DNA of 64,000 nucleotides from Clavelina lepadiformis (taxonomy: Eukaryota; Chordata; Ascidiacea; Aplousobranchia; Clavelinidae). The translations under genes were made by a program, and so were the position numbers. Below the pieces are notes generated by a model. It was not told the origin of the DNA. It made no database searches and worked only from the letters and a program-made list of their open reading frames with translations. Shown in pieces: positions 1 through 12,451 of this stretch (position 1 is the first letter of the stretch; every line of letters starts with the position of its first letter). Location: NCBI RefSeq assembly GCF_947623445.1, contig NC_135242.1:16492001-16556000 (forward strand), read 5' to 3'.

Positions 1-172
1 AAATTAATAGCATATAACAACAGATTATAAACTGGCACTGTATAGGGTCAACTTTTGTTTTTGATTTTTAATTACCTACACGACCTTTCGCAAAATAAGT
101 TCATCAGGTGCATACTAAGAGATGAAGCAAGTTGATGCTTGTGAAAGCTCGTTTAGGAGGATTAACAATAAA

Positions 173-272
173 AGTTAACCCTATATAATGCCGCCTTATG
201 TTCTGTTTTTATATTTTACTATATACTGGGTTAACACGGTTCCGCCACCATCAGCTCTAGGAATTAATAACA
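173..272. repeat. Dispersed repeat, copy 1 (second copy at 26581-26677)
   Basis: This stretch, with AAGTTAACC near its start and GGGTTAACACG then CCACCATCA near its end, recurs in the same order with point differences at 26581-26677. Both copies are about 100 bp and noncoding. No terminal inverted repeats or target duplications were recognised, so the class is open. Confidence 0.5.
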
Positions 273-464
273 TTTATATAATTGATGGCAAACACAGTAG
301 TTTAACTTAGCAATGCCTAACTTTTATGGAAGATAATAACATTAGTCAAAATGGAAAAACCTACAAAATTAATTTGAAAGGATGTCTTTAAAAAGCAACA
401 ATATATCTCCATAATCTTTTTCTAAACGAGTAACTGTTTAAAAAAATCAAATTCCCCAATATAC

Positions 465-3400
465 CTTCTTTCCTCAGTGTAGTGCGAAGTGCCCGCAGCT
501 GTCTTATGGTTATGGTATCAAATGTTACATAGCACTTTATTTCTCTAAACGCAAAAGCTACACCAACTTAGAAATAACTGTGAAATACTTTAAGGAAGAC
601 GTTATATAAGTTTAGAGTTACCTTGCTTCAGCTTTTTTTATTGCAATATCTGCTTGGTTTATTGCATTTCTACGATCATGTTCAGAGTTACGAATGTCAC
701 AAGCCGCCTCATCTTTCCAAGCCAACTCCTTTTTAAGCGCATCTTCTGCTGAAGCAGCTTGATGCTCAAGTTTTTCTATTTCATCACTTGTAGCTTTCCT
801 CTCCAGCAGAAACAGCTCTCTGTATAAAAGCAAAGCGTCTAGTTATTCGTGCACTTGACTACGATTATATGTACAGAAATTTTTGCCAGAATTCCAAAGT
901 ATACTTGGCGAATGGCCAGTTTTGACACCTTATTCTCCTAATCTTCGTTTTGTGTTTCTGTTTAAGGTTCTTGTATTTGTCTGTATTGGTTTTCACTTGC
1001 GATGCACATGCTTCTAGCTTTTTCCTCAACAATTCCACAGCATCTTCCAGCTGGGTACGATTTAAGTCGGCCACTAGCTTCTGTAAAGATGGTATAAAGT
1101 TCTGTAAATGCCAATTGAATAACTTATCAGTGCAAATCACCAACAGAATAAATCTAAATAAAAAGAAAAGAAAATGTTTTACGTAAATGCATTTGTGAAA
1201 TACTGTACATGTATTGAGCACCTGAGTTTCTTGCTGGTCTTTCTGTCCGGAAATTAAGAGCACCTGTGCTTCGGCATTGAGTGCTCGCTGCTGTAAATTT
1301 GAAATTGTATTTCTAAGTTCTTGCTCAACTTCTGATATCCCATCGATTTTGCTCTGTGATGCAGACAACTTCTCTTCAAGGTTTTTAGCCACCATGCCAC
1401 TACAATGAATTCATACAGAATAAATCAATATAACATCAAAATGCAGAAAACGTTTGAGGCAAAAGTTTACAATTATTACCTCAGCTTTTTCTCTTTAAGT
1501 AGTTGTTCTTCATATTTTAGGATTTCTCTTTGTAATTCAACGTTTTTATCAGATTTACTAGACAAGTTGGTCCTTTCTGTGAAGAGCAAATTTTCCAGTT
1601 CAGATATCTAAAAGATATCATTGGATAAATTGAAACATATTACTGGGTACTTGTATGATTGTCAATTAGTTTTCCAATACATTTGCTTTATTAAGGTTTT
1701 ATTTAGGAGTTGATCTTTTCTAAGCTGGGTACATTTTTTGACCACTAATTTAATTCATTTGAGCTACAGTATATTTGGTGATGATATTAGCAAAGTCTGT
1801 GTTCAAAAGATGAAAGTCAGAATTTCATCATTTCACTAGTGTATGTGATGCAGATTTATAACTTCCAATACAAACGCATTACCTTGTGCATTAGTTGCAA
1901 AACATCCTCATGTTCACCTTTAGTGAGAGTGTGTGTCTCAGCGTGTGTGGTGTCATCTTTTACCCGGAGTTCAACTTTTTCAGATTGAGACTTGTTCAAT
2001 TTCTCATGAGACTCCTTTAACTGTTCCATAACCTAAAGTAGAAATTCACTCAATTAGGAGTGAAATTTACCAATTTCTACAATTTTTGAGCATAACATAC
2101 ATACACATTTTAGCAATGGAATTAAAATTCACAAAATATGTTATTTCTTTTGAGATATTTACCTTTCTTAACTCTGCTTCCAGAGTAATGTTCCGTTCTT
2201 GAAGTTCAGACGATATTCTGAATTGAACATTTAGTTGCTCCTTCCTGCTTTGGGATGTTGCATCTTGCATTGACAGCTCATTGTGAGAAGCCTTTAATTT
2301 ACCCCTGAGATTCTCCAAGTCATGTTGTTGACTTTCATTACAAAACTGAGCCTCCTTTAGCTGAGCTTTCAATTGTGATGCTGATTGTTGTTGCTTCTTA
2401 AGCAGAACAATCTGCAAAAATATTGAATTTCAAAGCCTTAAAAATCAAAGCTATTTATTAAAAAACTAAGTATAAGAAATTGAAACTATATTGTAAAAGT
2501 AGTAATGAAATGGTAAGAATTATGAAGCTGGGGCTGTGTTCTATGCTCATTGTTATCTTTATTCGCAAAGCGTCGAATCGTTACATTGCTATTCATTTCT
2601 CATCGTTATCGCAAAGTTATAACAATTTACAATAAGAGATAATGATCTTTTTTAAAAAACCCTTCGCATATTTGATGACTATTTCAGAGTTAGTTAGTTT
2701 CATTAGGTCATTTTTATTCTCAAGTTAACAATAGACAAGTATCATGACTTGCTTTTTTGCTTTGTGTTCGACTTTAAGCAGCAAAAAAGGATTTACAGAA
2801 TTACAGTATGAGCTATTCAAATCATGTGCTGAAATATATATCAACGAACACTTCCAAGGAGTTTTGTGTGACAAGAAATGAAATAGGCCTTGTATTTTTG
2901 GATGATCTAACTCAAATAATGTTCATAAGCCTAAAACGTTTATGTCTGAAAGTTTCCAAAACTCATTTAAAAAATAACACAATTTATCCTTTATAAGCTC
3001 TACAAGCTTGCGATCTTCATTGGTGTTTTAGCGCCACTTTTCAGTCATTTTATTTGGCGGTTTATTAAGCGGTAGGCTATATACAAATTCAAAACAAGAT
3101 AATTATGCAAGTGGCATATACAATGAACGCAGCGATATAATTGGTGCAAGACTAGGATTCCTCTGTTACATCATGAACAATACCAGGTTACGGATTGCGA
3201 ACACCATAATCCTGATAGCACAGAGCAGAAAAGACGGAAGATTGGTTAAGCGATTTAATGCGAAATGAATAGCAATTACGAAGCTCCATAAAGAATTTCA
3301 TTAACAAAATAACGATTTAGCACTAAATACGGCCACTGGTAAGCAAAAAAAATTGTAGAATGTTTCACAAAAATGTTTAGTAAAGTGTCAGAGTCAGTCA

Positions 3401-6400
3401 ATCAGATTTGACCAGTGAAGTTTTTTCACCAAGTGAACATAGGTATAACTTGATAGAAGGTTATTCAGAGTTTAGTTAATCACTTTCTTATTGTCTTACG
3501 TAATCAACTGATTCTTTTATCAGCCTTTTTTTGCAAAAAAATTGTTCCCAGTCATTTTTTTATTACTTTATGCATATCAGAGAGCAATGCTGATTAGATT
3601 ATGAACTTACATTGTTAACCATAAATCATTAACAATGTATGCCAATATCATCCCTTACTTGTGCTTCCAAATCAGTTATTTTGTCTTTTAATTCTTTGAT
3701 CTCTTTTTTGTAAGTAGCTTGTTGCATTTGAGATTTTGCTTCATCTTCTTCCAAGGCAACCCTTAAAGATAAGTTTCTTTAACACAGCTTTTCCCAACCT
3801 GTGGTGCACCTACCACCACTGGTTCACAAAAACCTTTCATGTGGTATACAATCACCTTTCAGTCATTTTCATTTTCGACCTTAAGCTACCGGTAAGTCTT
3901 ACATCACAGATCTGATTTTGGTGTGTGTTGTTATTTAAATATATTTTACTAGGTGTTTTCTAAAGTATTTTCCCAAATAGCAGCTATGTTACATCTTACT
4001 TGTAGCTGCGATGGTGATAGGTTACACAAACAAGGTAACAATGTTTAATTTGCCATTATTTTGTAGTTTGTTATTTGGACTGCCTTCTTGTTTGTGGTGC
4101 CCATCTTTGTAAATTTAACCTCATAGAATAAACTTTACTTGCATATAAAATTCAAGTATCTGACCGGTTGAATACAAATTTTTTAAACTTGTTGATAAGC
4201 AGGAAAGCTTTTGAATCTCCAAATGAAATTTTATTGCATAAAGCTTGGAAAACACCAGTTGATTAACAACTGCATTAAACATATACATCACTGCCCATAA
4301 TGTATTTGCTGTTATAAAATGAAGCTCGTCAAAACGAACATAAATACATACTTAGAAGCCTAACAATAAAAGACTAAAAAAACTATAGTTACTTAAAACT
4401 GCAAAATGCTGTGTAATTAATTATATCAGATTTTCTTACTGCATTTCCTCTATTATCTTCTGTGAGTCCGCATACATTTTTGAGCGCACATTTTCCTCAT
4501 GCAAGTTTTCATTTTCATTTATCTGCCTCTTTAAAGTTTTGGTCATATCTTGCAATTTTACATTGGCCTCCTGCAACTCTAGAACAAAAAACTATTTTTG
4601 TGAACTTTTTTACTTCCTATAATGAGAAATTTTTTAGCTATAAGGATATCAAATTTTTATACATACAGTAGAACATATTATGATCAGCAATTGTTTACAT
4701 CACTAACAGTATTATATCCAACGTCACTGTTAGTATTATTGTCATTTGTTGAAAGATAATTCGAAAATAGAGGGGGTCTAACTTCACATCAATTATGTAA
4801 TCAGTTTCCAAAAAGTTTAAAACAATAATAAAAGTTCACTTAAAATTTTACATGTTGTAAAATACATAATCATATTTAATAGCTTGGGCCTCACAATTTG
4901 CAGAAACTTTCATTTTGGCCACAATTTTCATAACCCTTCGAAATTGTTATGGTATCTACAGTACCTTCAATTTGTGCTTCCATTTCTTCATTTTTCTTCT
5001 GTTGTCCTTGAAATACCAGTAATTCCTGCTGAAGGTTTTCGATGCAATTTTGATAAACTACTTTTTGTTTTTCCAACTCATCCAAATGTGCATTGGCTTG
5101 TGCTTTAGCAGTTGTTAATGATGGTAAAGTGTTAATTCCATGTAGGGCTCGCTTGAGTTCTTCAATCTAAAGAAAATTCTGTTACTTTTGTGGAATTTGT
5201 AAGAAAATACACATTATCTAGTTACTGCATACCGTACGTTATTTTAGAAAACACAAAAAAACTTGCACTAGGTTTACCAGTGCAACTAATTGCAAGCAAT
5301 ATACCTCAATATACCATTTTGTGTAAAAACAAAAATCTGATGAGAGGGCACTACATGACTGAAGTTAAGGTACAAGCAGAGATAAAAGATGCTGTTGATC
5401 AGCTTAGCAATTTCCATACATGCTCAGAAAGGGCGAAATAACACATGCAGTATTGGCTGTGGTGGGAAAAATGAAGTCAAGATTTTTGAACACGTCTTGC
5501 GCATCTGCCTCCTGTCCTACCTGTACCATACTACATAACTGTACCCATAGGTGGGCAGTACCGAATTACTGTAGCGCTGTACTTCTTCAGTACCGATACA
5601 GTACTGTCGGCACTTTTGATTTTTGAAAAAAGTACCGAATCTCTGTACCGAATTACATTTTTCAAGAAATTTCAGTCAGTCTCGGTACTTTTCGCGTGAT
5701 TAGTTAAAAATTTTAATAAGTATGTGTTCAAAACACATGTTAATTAATTCTTAATACTAATTTTAGCATCTGTTGTTTTTTGTTAATCTAGAAATGTCAA
5801 GCAAAGTTGCGAACGAGTGATTTTGTCTAATAGTCTCAGTGGGCTGGACGGGACTTGGTGTTTCTGACTGAAGTTGTTTTCCACTCCTAATGCGTTACAA
5901 TTCATTACTAAGTTACAAACTTCTGTCTTTAAGGAATCTCGTTCCCTCATTGCATCAGTCAGCTTTGAAGCCATTCCACCCATTTCACACATCGCATTGT
6001 TCATTCTTTTTTGAAGTTCATTATCTTCAGAAGTTAAAACCTTTATAGAAAGAAATTTTGAAAACTATAGTTAAAATTATCAGCCGCAGAAGAATAGAAA
6101 ATAATAATTTATAGCACATTTGATAGATAAAAAATATCAGATATGATTTAAGTAGGGACTTCACTGCAGATCTATTAACCTACTTTGACTTTGCTCTTGA
6201 GTTCTTCATGTTGGCTGGTAGACTCACCCAGTTGTTCTTGCATCGCATCAAGTTTGTCTAATAAAGTTGCTCGAACAACAAGCAAGTAAGCCATCTGGTT
6301 TTGAAAACATTGATATAATTAATCTTACATTTTGAATTTCCTACATCACTTAAGATTTTTTTTGAAAATAATATACTGTATTTTGCACAGGAGATTTTGG

Positions 6401-9400
6401 CGAAACAATATTTGTCAAACCTGTTCAGTATAGCTGCTGCCTATCAATTCTTCCAAATTTTCTTGTTGACACATGTCAACAATTTCTTCTCTTTCATTAT
6501 CTATAACAAGTAAAATTAATTAAGATATTTTTAAATCTGTTTGTTTCATCGCATGAAACTTCAAATCAGTATCAAAGTACATTTAAAAGTGTAGACTCTT
6601 CGAAAAACTTATAATATGTGCTAACTTATTTGTTCTTCTGTTATAGTAGTATAATAGCCATGTAATCTACAGATCTTTCATGATGTACTAAACTTTTAGA
6701 GTAATGTAGATCTGTGCATTTGTGCAACTCCACTACATTCACAGAAAAATGTATCTTGGAAAATGTAAGCTTTACCCATCCATTACCATATGCCGAGTTA
6801 TTGTACAGTATGTATGTTTTCCCTGCATTCTAGCAATATCAGATGACATGTTGACAAAATAAAACAAAATAATCTGTTGTTGGCAAATAGTGGGCATGTT
6901 GCTAACATTTGTTTTACTACCTACTTTGCCAGAAGCTTTTCTCATGTTAAAAGATACTGTTACATAAAAGAAAATCATGTGATGACCTATCAAAATAACA
7001 AAGGATTGTGATACCAAAACTTTCCGTGTATAAAATCAGAAACATAGTTTTGATAGATTTCTATACTGAACATATTTGGTTTAAATTTGCAATAACTCAA
7101 CATTAGCGCAACTTTCAAATAATTTTTGGCACTTCCCTATTACAATATGAAGCATCAACAAATTTTCAAGGGTAAGGTACACCGCACATAAGGTTAAAGA
7201 TAGTTCAAGTCAATCTAACTCCTCTCATCTCAACCATGATCAATAATAATAATATAACAAATTGGCCTGACAAATTGGCCAGATATGAACTTATTCAATA
7301 TCTAAGTCAGAGGAGTTGGCCGAGGTAAGTTGATTGACAACCTCTCAAAGAATGTAAGATGCTCAAGCTACAAATTAGTCAAGAAAGAGACAAGAAAGAA
7401 GATTACACTAAAAATCTTTTCTATATTAAAATTTTTTGACTGGAACATCACATTGAAACATTTGGCTGAAGTTTCGTCAATCAATGTTAGATCGAAGGGA
7501 TTCACAGAGAGTTCTAAACATGTAATCACAAAATTCAAACAACAAAGAATCATACCAGTCTTTTCCTTCATTTTTTGAAGGTCCAACTTGAGTCTTTCAT
7601 TTTCTCGTTCAAATTCAGCAGTTAAATGATCCCGTTCTTCACTCAATGTTCGAACATGATCAACATATTTCTGGACCTTATGAAATAAAAAAGAGAAAAT
7701 CAATGTGGATGGGGGGTAACTGATTAGCTTTGTTTGTTTTCAAATTTTTTTTAATGTGAAATATAAATCTTGAAATTTTTGCAGTATTTACACAACAAGA
7801 TGACTATCATGACATCATCAAATAACCAAAATGCTATATGTGTGAAATGCTTACTAATCTCTCCTTTGCAACGGTTAAAAGAATGGAAATATTTTCATAG
7901 ATTAAGCAAACTACTAAAAACTTTGCAATCTGATTGTTACAGCTTACCTCAATAAGTTCTTTATTCTGACTTGCTGTTTGTTTTACAAAATCTGATTCAG
8001 CCTTTTGAAACAGCTTCCACAACATTTCAGTGGTAACAATAGAGTCTGCAGAGCCGGTGATCTCATCTTCTTCAATAACTTCAAATTTGATTAGTGCATC
8101 AAGCATATTCTGCATGATCTGAGAAAACAATGATTCATTACAATACTTAAAGCAATATTGTATGCACTGATTCTTGCCAAAAAAGTTACCGTAAATGTAA
8201 TATAGCTCCTTAAGTGTTTCTATACTTTCAGCACCTCACACTTTAAACAAACTCAGTTTAAATAAGTAGCAGATAAAGATTATAAATGCATCTGATACTA
8301 CTATCAATAACAAATAACCCCAACTGAAATTTTTGTAATATGTGCCAAAGAAAAATGACATATGCTCCAGTTTACAATTGCGAGTTAAACGACAACATAA
8401 ATCATAATAATTGCCATAGGTATTATGTTGGCATAAATAATCAACATTTGTCGTAAGGCTGAAAACAACTATTCTAATATTCATGACACAAAATTTCACC
8501 GTCTCACCATCCTAACTAAATCACCCAAACATGGTAGTGTGCTAACTAGACGTTTTGTTGGAATTGATTATTGCTTATTATTGCTTGATCGATTGTTCGT
8601 CGGTCTGACTCCAATGATAACACGTTTATTAAACCTTGATAGCTTATTTGAGCAACACAGTACCAAAGCCAAACTGTCAATGTCTTGTATGTTGATATTT
8701 TATTGATTCTCAATGAAACGGTTACTGTTTTCAGAGCACAGAATGAAACTGCATTCAATAAACTGTTAATATCAGACTCCCAATATATGACTGACATTGA
8801 GAATGAACATTGAGCGCTGTGATAACTGATAACGAATGATGTAATTCGGGAGTAATTATGTGTTGTGTATACTAGACACGGCCAAAATATAGTACAGCGC
8901 TTGCTGTTAAACACACGAAATTAAACACTAATAACATTATAATATCATCAAATCTGCACTAGAATTCCGAAGGAATAAGGGCTAATTATGACAATTAGCA
9001 CAGTAGCATTGCGTCCTAAAAGCTTTATGTTTTATTTTAGTGGGGAGCAATTCAAATACCGCAATGTACACACATAAAGCCACATTTTTCAAACATTTAC
9101 CATTGTAAATTAGCAAATAATAACCCTAAATGCTAGACCTAATTGTTTATAAATTAGAAACTTACAGATGACAACCAGGTCTCACTGGTTAGACAGTACA
9201 TTAACTTATTGATGCAAACAGTGACAAATTTTAAAGCTATAATACTTGCCCACATTTGTCATAATTAGTCAATTACTATAACAACCTAACGTTAATTTAA
9301 AGTCACACATGCAAAAATCTAAAATTCGTAGACTTTCAAGTGGAAATTAGCCTTTCCGGGAAAAGTAGAAGTCAAGCATAATAAGCACTATAGGCTAATT

Positions 9401-9779
9401 GGTGCCAGGCATTCAATTTAACGTTGCCATTAAAAAATTAATCTACATTTGTGTCTAGTGCAGAAGTGCATAAATATCTCGAGTCACGTGATGTATTTGT
9501 GCACTAGCCTAGACAACTGCTACTCAAACTGTTGCGTTATTTGGTTGTGTATTTCCACACAAGGTTTATAGATATATATTACATCATAGACTTTTAACCT
9601 ATACTTCACATTAAGTCAGTAGAGACCTTGCTAGGTTGCCGCTTCCTAAAGTAGTCTACGGTACAGTGTCGAAAGTCGAGCAAAATTAAGCCTAAGTCTG
9701 TAAGAGTGCGTATATAGGCCTAGTGTAGGTTTACCTTATGATTTTGCTTCTTTGTTACGTTACCACTTGAAATATCCAT
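465..9779 (-). CDS. Long coiled-coil protein, 16 exons, probably incomplete at the left edge
   Basis: Exons, 5' to 3' on the minus strand: 9779-9735, 8118-7948, 7676-7556, 6500-6421, 6294-6184, 6040-5909, 5166-4965, 4578-4440, 3761-3659, 2411-2163, 2032-1883, 1607-1480, 1399-1222, 1080-929, 819-622, 502-465. All junctions are GT-AG and keep phase, giving about 730 residues rich in Glu, Lys, Gln and Leu. The product is almost wholly predicted coiled coil; example stretches are LSEERDHLTAEFEREN and TLLDKLDAMQEQLGE. There is no signal peptide, membrane segment or enzyme motif. The start MDISSGNVTKKQNHK is the first ATG of an exon joined by a 1.6 kb intron. The last exon (encoding QLRALRTTLRKE) ends in phase 1, so at least one more exon should follow, possibly outside the window. 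If that exon is wrong, the protein stops at 618-620. Such proteins are commonly ciliary, centrosomal or golgin-like, but I could not assign a family. The exon chain is fairly secure, the function is unknown. Confidence 0.75.
5527..5700. repeat. Probable decayed transposon end with GTACCGA repeats, in an intron
   Basis: It lies in the coiled-coil gene intron between the exons ending at 5909 and starting at 5166. GTACCGA or its complement occurs several times after a start reading AGGTGGGCAGTACCG, a style seen at hAT-like element ends. No matching opposite terminus was found, so it is at best a fragment. Confidence 0.3.
9453..9514. repeat. 62-bp hairpin element in intron 1 of the coiled-coil gene
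   Basis: The ends are imperfect inverted repeats (GTCTAGTGCAGAAGTGCATA against the complement of the right end TGTGCACTAGCCTAGAC) around a short loop with CTCGAGTCACGTGA. The TCTAGTGCAC-like arm resembles the hairpins near 11827 and 62859, suggesting one short palindromic family. Confidence 0.5.
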
Positions 9780-10119
9780 GATGTTGATAACTTGCTGATT
9801 ATTGCATTTTACTCATAAAAAACACAGTCATAGCATCACAATGCAACTACTCCCACTTCAGGTTAATGAAAAAGGTTTTCAAAGTTTCACTTTTGTCTTT
9901 TTCTAATACAACCTTGGCGTTAGTAGTCGACCAGGCTACATAGAAATCTACGCACTCAAGCAAGTAGAAACTTTTTGTGGATGCATAAAATTCTAGTACA
10001 GAAATTTAAACAAAAAAATGGAAATTTACAAACAAGATATTGGAGAAAATGGTACACTAAAAGCATGAAAACTAGAAATAAACAAACTACACCTAAAATC
10101 GACGGTTAATTCATCTATG
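9780..10119. other. Spacer left of a transposon; no gene seen
   Basis: AT-rich spacer upstream of the coiled-coil gene start. No exon-like frame or RNA gene was recognised. The promoter of the minus-strand coiled-coil gene should lie here, but no motif stands out. Confidence 0.5.
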
Positions 10120-10881
10120 TAGGGTTACCATATTTTCGTGGCCTAAAATCCGGACACTCTTTAGTGCCCACTAGCGGTTTTTAAAATGAGGTATGAACAC
10201 ATTGTCTGTCTGTGTGAAACTGAGATGTATGTTCCCGGTTTGCAAACTAAACACTCTGCTTTCCATTCATTTCTACCCTTTCTGAAGCATGGATGTTTTG
10301 CTTGCATTTCATCCGTGAATTTACATTTTCGCTTAGCCATATTCTACAGTAAAACAATAACAAAATTAAATTTTAGCACTTAACATATTCGGCTCGCATC
10401 TTCAACTAGAACAGGGGTTCTAAAACTTATGGAGAGGCGCCCCACCTTGACGGTGCGAACAAAACCCGCGCCCCACTTCGAAATCATTAAGCATTAAACA
10501 AACGACAATTTTCATGGTATTCTCATTTGGTCTGTAACAGACCTCTTGTTGAGCTATTTTTTTACTGCTCTCACTGCTTTATAATTTTCTTCAGCGAATA
10601 TACGCTCTTATCGTTTCAGACATGTTCTAAATTTTGCAATATCGACCAAGATATAAGGCCTTCAGCTACTAGCCCAGCTCCACTCATCCATGTATCATTG
10701 TATCCCAAATAGAGCGCTGTATTGTGGTTTATGACGTAACAATGAAATTATTACCCGTAACGCAACAAAAATTTAAAAAAATTCCGGACATTTGAGCATA
10801 TTTTAGCATTTCTCCCCGGACGCAGTTTGAGCACTAAAATTCCGGACATGTCCGAGGAAATCCGGACGTATGGCAACCCTA
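10120..10881. mobile_element. Non-autonomous DNA transposon with CCGGACA subterminal repeats, TA-flanked
   Basis: The ends are inverted: GGGTTACCATA on the left and TATGGCAACCC on the right (one mismatch), each bordered by TA, which fits a TA target duplication of the Tc1/mariner/pogo type. Copies of TCCGGACA cluster inside both ends (near 10149, and at about 10783-10868). No transposase frame survives. A stretch from about 10412 (CAGGGGTTCTAAAACTTATG) resembles a hAT terminus and may be a nested, truncated insertion. Confidence 0.6.
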
Positions 10882-11687
10882 ACCAGGTATTATATGTCAT
10901 TGGTTCAATGTTGTCCTGAAGCTGAATTGACAGATTTGAGTTGGTGTGCCATACTATCTAGCATGGAAGTATACGCCACCGACGAGTTTCCCCATTGTTT
11001 CTTTGCCGCTTCCAATTCTTTCGAATCATGGCCACCTTTCTGGCAAAGATCCAACACAGATACACAGCGTTACCTGTTTTTGATGTTTAACTTACACCAA
11101 AATTGTTATCCAATTTCCCATAGGTTGTAAACGAATTTTAGTTAAGTGGAAACAGAGGGCCAAATCATTTAATCTTACTTAAAATTGCTAAGTTGTAAAT
11201 TTCATCGTTTTTGTTATATCTTTTTAATTTGATGGACTTTTCCTGCCGCCTACCGATAGTTTAGGTTGGTCGCCAATTTGAAGAAAAATAATTGGGGATT
11301 CCCCTACTTTTTACACCATTTTACCAAACCTTACAAACATGATAACATCCCAAGAAAGATAAGACATTAGAAGGTTTGAGTTTAGGGTTGGATTGGATCT
11401 TTAAACCATCATGAAAGATTACTAAGCAATTAAATTAATCAGTATTACTTAGTAATCTTTGGTTAAACTGTTAAGATAGGCGGCGTATATTTTGATAACC
11501 GTTATACCATACTGTCCCTTCTTATATTTTATAGGTTGGCTCTGTTGGCTGTTGTACTGGCCTTTAACAAGTAAATTTTTCCTATTTGCATATTACTTTC
11601 ATTGTGTAAAATTTTTGCAATGTTTGCTTAGTGATTACGACAAATTCATTTAACTGAAGTGTTATGGTTGGTTATGTTCAACAGATT
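10882..11687. other. Spacer; no gene seen
   Basis: No frame here shows recognisable protein similarity or a supportable exon. The 86-codon open frame starting in the transposon's right end crosses its boundary and looks accidental. Confidence 0.4.
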
Positions 11688-11806
11688 GGAAAGTTTGCTA
11701 GCCCAAGTGCACAAGCAGTTGTGGATTAAATTGAATTGTACGTAAAGTGGATATTGTTTCAACTTGCTACATGGGGGATTTCTCACTAAAAAACAACAAA
11801 CTTTCC
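11688..11806. repeat. Small inverted-repeat element, GGAAAGTTTGCT family, copy 1
   Basis: It begins GGAAAGTTTGCTA and ends AAACTTTCC, an inverted pair. The middle keeps TATTGTTTCA and GGGGGATTTCTCAC, which recur in the same order at 50147-50254 and 61627-61725. It has no coding capacity. MITE-like, superfamily unknown. Confidence 0.6.
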
Positions 11807-11826
11807 CGATCTGACGTTCAATAATG

Positions 11827-11923
11827 GGGTCTGTTGTACACAAGTGAACAACCACAGGATGCCTATTAGTACCCAGCTACTCAGATCGTGACGTCATCTA
11901 GTTGTGCACTTGTATACTAGACC
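11827..11923. repeat. Hairpin element ending TACTAGACCC
   Basis: The left end GGGTCTGTTGTACAC pairs with the right end GTATACTAGACCC. The internal stretch ACCACAGGATGCCT is shared, inverted, with the copy near 62859-62909. It directly follows the GGAAAG-family element, so the two may be parts of one composite repeat. Confidence 0.5.
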
Positions 11924-11931
11924 CAAATTAT

Positions 11932-12451
11932 ATATATAGACGTATTATATAGAAGTAATCAAGCCTCAAGGCTTACTGAAGCTCTAACCGTTTGAAGACA
12001 TTTGAAAATCAAAAGGTGTAAGCTAATTTGGGTTTGGGGGTAAGCTTTAATGGGAAAACAGATGAAAAAGGTTAACAACCACTGTTCTAGGCTTTGCTCC
12101 TCTGAGTCTATTGCTTTTATGTATTGAGGCAAAGGCATGTGTTGGTTATATAAGAATTCAAATAATCGTTCTTGTGGCAAATTCCTAATACAGTAGCTAC
12201 CAACCTAGGCCAGTGCTCTTTAATATTGAATTATACTGGAGTTTAATCAATTATTATTCAAAGATGAATGCTTTTCTCACCCTGATGTGCCGTGCATTGT
12301 CACGGAGCCATGCACTTTCTTGCTTTGGCCTGCAATGCATAAAGGAGGGCATAGCAGTAGTTAATCGTATGAGAATTATTTTTTTATGTAAAGTTTTATG
12401 TTTTTATGTAAAGTTTTGTGTGTTGCTGATTAAGTTAGAAGAGGTTTCTCA
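11932..12451. other. Spacer upstream of NCBP2
   Basis: The 5' flank of NCBP2. It contains an imperfect direct duplication near 12389-12418 (TGTAAAGTTTTATGTTTTTA region). No core promoter element was confidently identified. Confidence 0.4.

Noticed and set aside
3781..3900. Possible hAT end (TTTTCCCAACCTGTGGT)
   Set aside because: Only one terminus-like string, with no inverse partner or target duplication. Too weak to list.
8546..8914. 122-codon minus-strand frame in intron 1 of the coiled-coil gene
   Set aside because: No family resemblance, no splice context, and composition like the surrounding intron.
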